Source: Hydrogenophaga sp. (GTDB taxonomy: Bacteria > Pseudomonadota > Gammaproteobacteria > Burkholderiales > Burkholderiaceae_C). From it: DNA of 5,150 nt. The first letter of the stretch is position 1; every line of letters starts with the position of its first letter. The notes below the pieces were generated by a model. It was given only the letters and a program-made list of their open reading frames with translations. It was not told the DNA's origin and did not search any database. A program made the position numbers and the translations under genes. Shown piece after piece: positions 1 through 5,150 of this stretch. Location of the stretch: contig JAIFNE010000024.1 of NCBI GenBank assembly GCA_020047875.1, forward strand, positions 1-5,150, read 5' to 3'.

Positions 1-444
1 TTTGACCAGCCTTCGCTGAAGGGCCGCGCCCTGCGCCTGCTCGGTCAGCGCGAACACTCGCGCGCCGAGCTGGAGCGCAAACTGCGCCAGCACGAAGCCG
101 AACCTGGCGAGTTGGCCCGCGCGCTCGACGATCTGCAGGCCAAGGGCTTCATCAACGAGCAGCGGGTGCTCGAATCGGTGGTCCACCGCCGCGCCAGCCG
201 CTTGGGCGCAGCCCGCGTCAAACAAGAGCTGCAGGCCAAAGGCCTGGACCCGGCGGCGGTGGCGCAGGCGGTGGCCGAGTTGCGCGGTACCGAAGTGGAA
301 CGGGCGCGCGAAGTCTGGCGAAAAAAGTTCGGCCAGCCGCCAAAGGATGCGGCCGAGCGCGGCAAGCAGACGCGGTTTCTGATGGCGCGCGGCTTCGGTG
401 CCGAAGCCATCCGCCGGGTAGTCGGCGGCAGCGAGGAAGACTGA
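1..444 (+). CDS. recX: RecX, regulator of RecA (5' end cut by window edge)
   Basis: RecX is a small cytoplasmic protein that binds RecA and limits RecA filament growth and recombinase activity. The frame is open from base 1 to a TGA at 442-444, giving 147 visible residues. Family members in this group are about 150 residues, so only a few N-terminal residues should be missing. Visible RecX hallmarks are the first helical repeat (KGRALRLLGQREHSRAELE, residues 7-25), the second repeat with LDDLQAKGFINEQR followed by RLGAARVKQELQAKGLD (about residues 41-83), and a third repeat with VWRKKFG and RFLMARGFGAEAIRRVV (about residues 103-141). The protein is rich in Arg, Lys, Glu and Ala and has no membrane segment, as expected for stacked three-helix repeats. 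recA is expected directly upstream but is not in the window. The next gene, argC, is convergent, and I see no T-tract terminator after recX. The family assignment is confident; the start cannot be seen. Confidence 0.93.
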   Translation, partial: FDQPSLKGRALRLLGQREHSRAELERKLRQHEAEPGELARALDDLQAKGFINEQRVLESVVHRRASRLGAARVKQELQAKGLDPAAVAQAVAELRGTEVERAREVWRKKFGQPPKDAAERGKQTRFLMARGFGAEAIRRVVGGSEED

Positions 445-543
445 TCGGCGCAGCCCTGCAGACACGTACCATTCAACCAGCCCTTGGGAGATTCAATCGG
501 CGAAGCCGGCGGGATCCACCGGAGCGCGTGCCCCAACCCAGCA

Positions 544-618
544 AACGCCGCGGAACTGGCTTCGCCAGGCCGCAGGCGTTGTCCCCCTGGGGGGAAGCCG
601 CACAGCGGCGCAGGGGGG
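544..618. repeat. Two-hairpin intergenic repeat between recX and argC
   Basis: Two compact hairpins sit side by side. Hairpin 1 (544-580) pairs AACGCCGCGG (544-553) with CCGC-A-GGCGTT (570-580): ten base pairs with one bulged A. Beyond a small internal loop comes CTGGC (556-560) paired with GCCAG (564-568) around a TTC loop. Hairpin 2 (583-618) has GCCGC (597-601) paired with GCGGC (605-609) around ACA, flanked by a C5 run (583-587) and a G6 run (613-618) that can close an outer stem. The element ends one base before the argC stop codon (620-622, minus strand), so argC mRNA would run straight into it. From memory, similar blocks (GCAAACGCCGCGG..., CCCCCTGGGGGGAAG) recur between genes of Comamonadaceae. 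Copy number in this genome cannot be seen here. It may act as a factor-independent or bidirectional end signal or mRNA 3' stabiliser, but there is no U-tract, so intrinsic termination is not shown. The remaining bases 445-543 hold no gene that I can support. Confidence 0.72.
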
Positions 619-619
619 C

Positions 620-1543
620 TCAAATGTTCAACATCAGCCGCAGGTTCTGCACCGCCGCGCCGCTGGCACCCTTGCCCAGGTTATCCAGGCGAGCGATCAG
701 CACCGCTTGCCGGTGCGCTTCATTGGCGAACACCCGCAGCTCCAGCGCATTGGTGTCGTTGAGCGCGGTGGCGTCCAGCTTGCCGTCGGTCGTGGCTGGT
801 TCCACCCGCACCCAGCCGCCGTTGATGGCGCTGGCAGCGTAGTGCGCCACCAGCGCGTCGTGCAGATCGCTGCCCTTGGGCTGGCCGGGCAGTTCGTCCA
901 GATGCAGTGGCAACTGCACCAGCATGCCCTGGCGGAAATTGCCCACCGCGGGCAAGAACACGGGGCGGCGGCTCAGGCCGCTGTAGCGCAGGATTTCCGG
1001 AATGTGTTTGTGGCTGAGCCCCAGCGCGTAGGCCTCGTGCAGCGGTGCCTCGCCTTTTTCATAGGCCTCGATCATGCTGCGCCCGCCGCCCGAGTAGCCG
1101 CTGACCGAAGGCAGCGACACAGGGAAGTCGCGGGGAAGCAGGCCGGCATCGACCAGTGGCCGCAGCAGCGCAATCGCCCCGGTGGCGTAACAGCCGGGGT
1201 TGCTCACGCGCTCGGCTGCCAAAACGGCTGCGCCCTGGCTGGCGCAGAGTTCGGGGAAGCCGTAGACCCAGCCCGATGCGCAGCGGTGCGCGGTCGAGGC
1301 GTCGATGATGCGGGGTTTTTTGCCCGGCAGCGTGTCGATCATGGCCACCGATTCGATCGCGGCGTCGTCGTGCAGACACAGGATCACCAGATCGGCCTGC
1401 GCCATCAGATCGCGCTTGGCCTCGGGGTCTTTGCGGCGCTCGGGCGCGATGCTCAGCAGGCCGACGCCGGGCAGGGTTTGCAGGCGTTCGCGAATCTGCA
1501 GGCCGGTGGTGCCGGCCTCGCCGTCGATGAAGATCTGGGCCAT
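620..1543 (-). CDS. argC: N-acetyl-gamma-glutamyl-phosphate reductase, type 2 (ArgC)
   Basis: ArgC catalyses the third step of arginine biosynthesis in the cytoplasm: NADPH-dependent reduction of N-acetylglutamyl 5-phosphate to the 5-semialdehyde. The 307-residue length and the N-terminal dinucleotide-binding motif GEAGTTGLQI (residues 8-17) mark the shorter type 2 ArgC class; type 1 proteins are roughly 340 residues and begin with a GxxGYxG pattern. The catalytic cysteine is Cys118 in NPGCYATG. Other family motifs are SGYSGGGRSMIE (148-159), the histidine pair SHKHIPEI (177-184), and the C-terminal DNLGKGASGAAVQN (287-300), which packs against the nucleotide site. ATG at 1543 is chosen because the conserved core begins almost at once; the bases before it hold no strong Shine-Dalgarno. 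The gene is divergent from sucC and convergent with recX, and no other arg gene is adjacent. Many betaproteobacteria also carry a type 1 argC elsewhere, so this copy could be a second enzyme. No key residue is missing. Confidence 0.95.
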   Translation of the reverse strand: MAQIFIDGEAGTTGLQIRERLQTLPGVGLLSIAPERRKDPEAKRDLMAQADLVILCLHDDAAIESVAMIDTLPGKKPRIIDASTAHRCASGWVYGFPELCASQGAAVLAAERVSNPGCYATGAIALLRPLVDAGLLPRDFPVSLPSVSGYSGGGRSMIEAYEKGEAPLHEAYALGLSHKHIPEILRYSGLSRRPVFLPAVGNFRQGMLVQLPLHLDELPGQPKGSDLHDALVAHYAASAINGGWVRVEPATTDGKLDATALNDTNALELRVFANEAHRQAVLIARLDNLGKGASGAAVQNLRLMLNI

Positions 1544-1586
1544 GGTCAGTCTGTCTTGTCAGTTACACGGTTCAGAGAATCGTTCA

Positions 1587-1596
1587 TATAATTATG
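1587..1596. promoter_or_regulatory. Overlapping divergent -10 elements between argC and sucC
   Basis: TATAAT at 1587-1592 on the plus strand matches the sigma-70 -10 consensus exactly. The same AT-rich island read on the minus strand gives CATAAT (1596 to 1591), a 5/6 match. Both share the 8-bp palindrome ATAATTAT (1588-1595). Start sites would fall near 1599 for sucC (leader about 136 bases) and near 1584 for argC (leader about 41 bases). The -35 elements are weak. The best for sucC is GTTACA (1562-1567) at a long 19-base spacing, while a better hexamer, TTGTCA (1556-1561), is 25 bases away and too far. For argC no good -35 stands out. A weak -35 fits a promoter that needs an activator. This is inferred from consensus only. 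Confidence 0.42.
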
Positions 1597-1608
1597 CATT
1601 ACGACTCT

Positions 1609-1641
1609 TGCTGCATCGCACAAATTTGGTGCAGTGCAGCA
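1609..1641. promoter_or_regulatory. 13-bp imperfect dyad, candidate operator or leader hairpin
   Basis: TGCTGCATCGCAC (1609-1621) and GTGCAGTGCAGCA (1629-1641) are inverted copies, with 11 Watson-Crick pairs, one G-T and one A-C, around a 7-base AAATTTG centre. It starts about 10 bases after the predicted sucC start site and lies about 25-57 bases upstream of the predicted argC start site, so a protein bound here could affect both genes. Each arm contains CTGC-N3-GCAC. That is similar to the CTGC-N3/4-GCAG type of site described for PhaR, the polyhydroxyalkanoate regulator, but the match is not exact and this is only a suggestion. In RNA the same sequence would form a stable hairpin at the 5' end of the sucC leader. 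Confidence 0.5.
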
Positions 1642-1662
1642 TGATACATTTTCGTTTTCCCA

Positions 1663-1700
1663 GCGCAGCGCCCCTGCGCGGCCAGTCCCAAGGGTTGGCC
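1663..1700 (+). promoter_or_regulatory. Two further hairpins in the presumed sucC 5' leader
   Basis: GCGCAG (1663-1668) pairs perfectly with CTGCGC (1674-1679) around a CGCCC loop. It is followed without a gap by GGCCA (1680-1684) paired with TGGCC (1696-1700), whose interior (CCCAAGGG) can extend the stem. With the dyad at 1609-1641 this makes three hairpins within 92 bases upstream of the sucC ribosome binding site. No T-tract follows, so this does not look like an attenuator terminator. Conserved leader RNAs have been described before TCA-cycle genes (sucA in Burkholderiales, sucC in Pseudomonas); I cannot tell whether this belongs to any of them. The pairing is seen directly, the regulatory role is inferred. 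Confidence 0.4.
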
Positions 1701-1734
1701 GCCGCTTCTGTTCACCTTCTCCGAGAGAGACCTC

Positions 1735-2901
<1,167 letters not shown>

Positions 2902-2928
2902 CACCAGCACGCGCCAAAAGGAATTCAC

Positions 2929-3822
2929 ATGTCGATCTATATCAACAAAGACACCAAAGTCATCACCCAGGGCATCACGGGCAAGACCGGTCAGTTCCAC
3001 ACCGAAAAGTGCCAGGAATACGCGAACGGCAAGAACTGCTTCGTGGCCGGCGTGAACCCGAAGAAGGCGGGCGAGTCGATTTTCAACATCCCGATCTACG
3101 CGTCTGTGAAAGAAGCTGCGGCAGAAACCGGCGCCACCGTGTCGGTGATCTATGTGCCGCCAGCCGGCGCAGCTGCGGCCATCTGGGAAGCGGTTGAGGC
3201 CGATCTCGACCTCGCCATCTGCATCACCGAAGGCATTCCAGTCAAGGACATGCTGGTCGTGCGCAACAAGATGAAGGCCAAGGAAGCCGCAGGCGGCAAG
3301 AAAACCCTGCTGCTTGGCCCGAACTGCCCCGGCCTGATCACGCCCGACGAAATCAAGATCGGCATCATGCCCGGCCACATCCACCGCAAGGGCCGCATCG
3401 GTGTGGTCTCGCGCTCGGGCACGCTGACCTACGAAGCCGTGGCACAGCTGACCGAAATCGGTCTGGGCCAGTCCAGCGCGGTTGGCATTGGCGGGGACCC
3501 CATCAACGGCCTGAAGCACATCGACGTGATGCGCGCCTTTAACGACGACCCCGACACCGACGCCGTGATCATGATCGGTGAAATTGGCGGGCCAGACGAA
3601 GCCGAGGCCGCCGAATGGTGCCGCGACAACATGAAGAAGCCCATCGTCGGCTTCATCGCCGGCGTGACCGCGCCCCCCGGCAAGCGCATGGGCCACGCCG
3701 GCGCGCTGATCTCTGGCGGCGCCGACACGGCAGACGCCAAACTCGCCATCATGGAAGCCTGCGGCTTCAAGGTCACGCGCAACCCGTCCGAAATGGCCCG
3801 ACTGCTCAAAGCGATGCTGTGA
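2929..3822 (+). CDS. sucD: Succinyl-CoA synthetase (ADP-forming) alpha subunit
   Basis: SucD is the alpha subunit of succinyl-CoA synthetase. It binds CoA and carries the histidine phosphorylated during catalysis. The protein has 297 residues, a few more than the E. coli subunit. The N-terminal Rossmann-like CoA-binding domain begins SIYINKDTKVITQGITGKTG, with the TGKTG loop at 17-21 and FVAGVNPKKAG at 38-48. Further landmarks are VYVPP-type IYVPPAGAAAAIWEA (74-88), ITEGIP (99-104), GPNCPGLITP (130-139), IGVVSRSGTLTYE (157-169), GIGGDPINGL (186-195) and GEIGG (217-221). The active-site histidine is His256 in GKRMGHAGALISGG, matching E. coli His246. ATG at 2929 is preceded by AAAAGGAA (2916-2923), a strong Shine-Dalgarno at good spacing. 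An intrinsic terminator lies 25 bases after the stop and ends the operon. All catalytic elements are intact. Confidence 0.98.
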   Translation: MSIYINKDTKVITQGITGKTGQFHTEKCQEYANGKNCFVAGVNPKKAGESIFNIPIYASVKEAAAETGATVSVIYVPPAGAAAAIWEAVEADLDLAICITEGIPVKDMLVVRNKMKAKEAAGGKKTLLLGPNCPGLITPDEIKIGIMPGHIHRKGRIGVVSRSGTLTYEAVAQLTEIGLGQSSAVGIGGDPINGLKHIDVMRAFNDDPDTDAVIMIGEIGGPDEAEAAEWCRDNMKKPIVGFIAGVTAPPGKRMGHAGALISGGADTADAKLAIMEACGFKVTRNPSEMARLLKAML

Positions 3823-3847
3823 GCGCCTGAGACTTTGCTCACGAACG

Positions 3848-3879
3848 AAAAGGCAATGCGCAAGCATTGCCTTTTTTTT
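3848..3879 (+). terminator. Intrinsic terminator of the sucCD operon
   Basis: GGCAATGC (3852-3859) pairs perfectly with GCATTGCC (3864-3871) around a GCAA loop of the stable GNRA type. Eight T residues follow (3872-3879), and an A4 run before the stem (3848-3851) can pair with the first Ts. Because of those As the element could also work weakly in reverse, but no minus-strand gene converges on it. It lies 25 bases after the sucD stop and separates sucCD from the downstream sensor gene. Confidence 0.95.
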
Positions 3880-3897
3880 CGCCCGCGAAGGCTCAAG

Positions 3898-3979
3898 CCT
3901 GCGCGGCCTGGTGCCGTTAACCAAAAACCAGAGCGGGAGCAACACCTGCGCGGGCTGGGCAGTCAGGCTCAGCCCGCGC
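3898..3979. repeat. GC-rich repeat cluster with a 10-bp perfect inverted repeat
   Basis: GCGCGGGCTG (3948-3957) and CAGCCCGCGC (3970-3979) form a perfect 10-bp stem with a 12-base loop. The left arm is part of a 14-base unit, CCTGCGCGGGCTGG (3945-3958), which matches CCTGCGCGGCCTGG (3898-3911) at 13 of 14 positions, so the core motif occurs twice directly and once inverted. No T-tract follows on either strand, so intrinsic termination is not supported. The site lies between the sucCD terminator and the candidate promoter region of the CHASE2 gene. I can support no gene in the 303 bases from 3823 to 4125. Function unknown. Confidence 0.5.
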
Positions 3980-4012
3980 GCGTGGTGGATCGCACCGTTC
4001 ATCCCTGATCTG

Positions 4013-4041
4013 TCACATCGGGTTACATCCGGCGGGACAAT
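4013..4041 (+). promoter_or_regulatory. Candidate control region of the CHASE2 gene
   Basis: Two 7-bp direct repeats, TCACATC (4013-4019) and TTACATC (4023-4029), begin exactly 10 bp apart, one helical turn, and each is followed by CGG or a close variant. Tandem sites at this spacing are typical of OmpR/PhoB-family response regulators and also of some other activators. A 4/6 -10-like hexamer, GACAAT, follows at 4036-4041, about 85 bases before the proposed start codon at 4126, with no convincing -35. That geometry fits an activator-dependent promoter, but this is inferred from a short motif. Confidence 0.3.
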
Positions 4042-4125
4042 GCCCGCAGCCCGTGCCCGCTGGCCAGATCGCCACCCGGCGAACCGCCAGCCCGCACCAC
4101 CGTTCACCCTTACACCGAGGCTTGC

Positions 4126-5150
4126 TTGCCCGCTCCGTCTGCCCTCCCGACGCTCCGACGCACCCGCTGGTGGCGTTCCGACGCGTGGCTGGGTGCGCTG
4201 GTGCTGCTGGGCGTGATGGCGCTGGCCCAAGGTACCGATCTGGTCAATGGCCTGGAGCGGCGCCTGTACGACTTTGCGAGCGTGCGCACCGAGCGCCAGC
4301 CCAGCGATCGCATCGCCATCATTGCGATTGACGACGAGAGCATTGCCAACATCGGCCGCTGGCCCTGGCCCCGCGAGGTCCATGCCCAGCTGATCGATCA
4401 GCTCACTGCGGCCGGCGCCAAGTCCATCGGCCATACCGCCTTTTTCTTCGAGCCCCAGACCGCTCTCGGCATCGACAAATTGCGTGAGCTGCGCGGCCTG
4501 ATCGACGCCGGGTCGCCAGCGGCCGCATTCATTGGCGAGGCCGAGCGCGCGCTCGACGCCGACGCCATGCTCGCCACCAGCCTGAAGCACGCCGACCGCG
4601 TGGTGCTCCCCTCCATCTTCACACTCGGCACCACGCCCGGCCGCCCCGACCGCCCGCTACCGCCCTTCGCCCGGCGCAGCGCGTTGCCAGACGCTCTCGC
4701 CATGGGCGTGCCAGCGGCGCAGTCCCAGCAGCCGATTGCCGCCATCGGCGAGGCCGCGCGCGCCGTGGCCCACCTGAACCTGCTCCCAGACCGCGACGGC
4801 GCGGTGCGCCAGGAGGCGCTGCTGGTCAATTTTGATGGCCACGCCGTCCCCTCCATGGCGCTGATGCTGGCGGCGCAAAGCCTCAACCTCGGCCCGGCCG
4901 ACCTGCGCGCCGTGCCCGGCATCGGCGTGCAGCTGGGCAGCCTGCGCATACCGACCAGCAACGAAGGCCTGGTGTTGCCGCAGTTCTACGCCGAGCGCAA
5001 CGGGCGCCCGCCGTTTGCGGTCGATTCGTTCCACGACGTGCTCAGCGGCAACGTGCCGACCAGCAAATTCGCCGACAAGGTGGTGCTCATTGGCGCCACC
5101 GCCGCGGGGGTGGGCAACCTGTTTGTCACGCCCGTCTCGGCCGCCATGTC
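4126..5150 (+). CDS. Membrane-anchored CHASE2-domain sensor protein (3' end beyond window)
   Basis: This is the N-terminal part of a CHASE2 signal-transduction receptor; 341 codons are visible and the frame stays open to the edge. A basic N-terminus (LRRTRWWRSD, residues 10-19) is followed by one hydrophobic segment (about 20-36), which would place the following domain in the periplasm. CHASE2 hallmarks are LERRLYDFAS (43-52), IAIIAIDDESIANIGRWPWP (63-82), the HLNLLPDRDGAVR-type stretch in the middle, and KVVLIGATAAG (318-328) with FVTPVS near the edge. TTG at 4126 is chosen because GAGG (4117-4120) sits five bases before it and the frame has no ATG, GTG or other TTG back to the stop at 4006-4008. 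GTG at 4201 or ATG at 4216 would cut into the membrane segment. CHASE2 proteins end in a Ser/Thr kinase, nucleotide cyclase, GGDEF or histidine kinase domain. The resemblance to Comamonadaceae CHASE2-Ser/Thr kinases makes that my first guess, but the output domain is not visible. The sucCD terminator upstream implies separate transcription. Confidence 0.85.
   Translation, partial: MPAPSALPTLRRTRWWRSDAWLGALVLLGVMALAQGTDLVNGLERRLYDFASVRTERQPSDRIAIIAIDDESIANIGRWPWPREVHAQLIDQLTAAGAKSIGHTAFFFEPQTALGIDKLRELRGLIDAGSPAAAFIGEAERALDADAMLATSLKHADRVVLPSIFTLGTTPGRPDRPLPPFARRSALPDALAMGVPAAQSQQPIAAIGEAARAVAHLNLLPDRDGAVRQEALLVNFDGHAVPSMALMLAAQSLNLGPADLRAVPGIGVQLGSLRIPTSNEGLVLPQFYAERNGRPPFAVDSFHDVLSGNVPTSKFADKVVLIGATAAGVGNLFVTPVSAAM

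Noticed and set aside
556..618. Intrinsic terminator for argC or recX
   Set aside because: The hairpins are strong but no T-tract follows them on either strand, so only a repeat or 3'-structure call is supported.
45..623. Minus-strand frame of 192 codons opposite recX
   Set aside because: It covers the recX coding strand and the hairpin repeat, and its Ser/Arg/Ala/Pro-rich translation has no recognisable domain. recX itself is clear.
484..842. Plus-strand frames of 92 and 104 codons across the recX-argC gap
   Set aside because: They translate the repeat and the antisense of the argC 3' end, with no coding character of their own.
707..1591. Plus-strand open frame of 294 codons opposite argC
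   Set aside because: Antisense to argC, which has all its catalytic motifs. The frame shows no recognisable family and has His/Gln/Arg-rich shadow composition.
1556..1592. TTGTCA (1556-1561) as the -35 partner of TATAAT (1587-1592)
   Set aside because: The 25-base spacer is far outside the working range of sigma-70 promoters.
3889..3900. AGGCT-CA-AGCCT palindrome after the terminator
   Set aside because: With a 2-base centre it can form only about four pairs in RNA; such short palindromes are expected by chance.
3911..4216. Plus-strand frame of 101 codons in the sucD-CHASE2 gap
   Set aside because: It spans the inverted repeat and candidate promoter and overlaps the start of the CHASE2 frame. 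It has low-complexity Pro/Arg/Ala content and no convincing ribosome site.

Overview
The window looks like ordinary chromosome from a high-GC betaproteobacterium, most likely family Comamonadaceae (Acidovorax/Hydrogenophaga/Comamonas-like). The grounds are the GC-rich third codon positions, the styles of RecX, SucC/SucD and type 2 ArgC, a two-hairpin intergenic repeat of a kind I associate with this family, and a CHASE2 sensor gene after sucD. The assignment is from recalled sequence character, not from a search.

Layout, left to right. (1) recX on the plus strand, missing only its first few codons at the window edge; recA would be expected just upstream. (2) A 175-base convergent gap holding a two-hairpin repeat that runs up to the argC stop codon. 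(3) argC, type 2, on the minus strand. (4) A 191-base divergent gap between argC and sucC. It has an AT-rich core with overlapping -10-like elements on both strands, a 13-bp imperfect dyad, and two more hairpins in the presumed sucC leader. (5) sucC-sucD, a tight two-gene operon closed by a textbook intrinsic terminator. (6) A 303-base gap with that terminator, a 10-bp perfect inverted repeat, and a pair of 7-bp repeats spaced one helical turn apart. (7) The 5' part of a membrane-anchored CHASE2 sensor gene that runs off the right edge.

The genes do not form one pathway. sucC and sucD encode the two subunits of succinyl-CoA synthetase, the substrate-level phosphorylation step of the TCA cycle. 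argC is the third step of arginine biosynthesis and stands here without other arg genes. recX modulates RecA. The CHASE2 protein is a signal-transduction receptor whose output domain lies outside the window.

I see no phage, transposon, CRISPR array, RNA gene or defence system. The parts that are not routine are the non-coding ones: the structured argC/sucC intergenic region, the repeat after argC, and the sucD-CHASE2 gap. The very long minus-strand reading frame opposite sucCD is judged a shadow.
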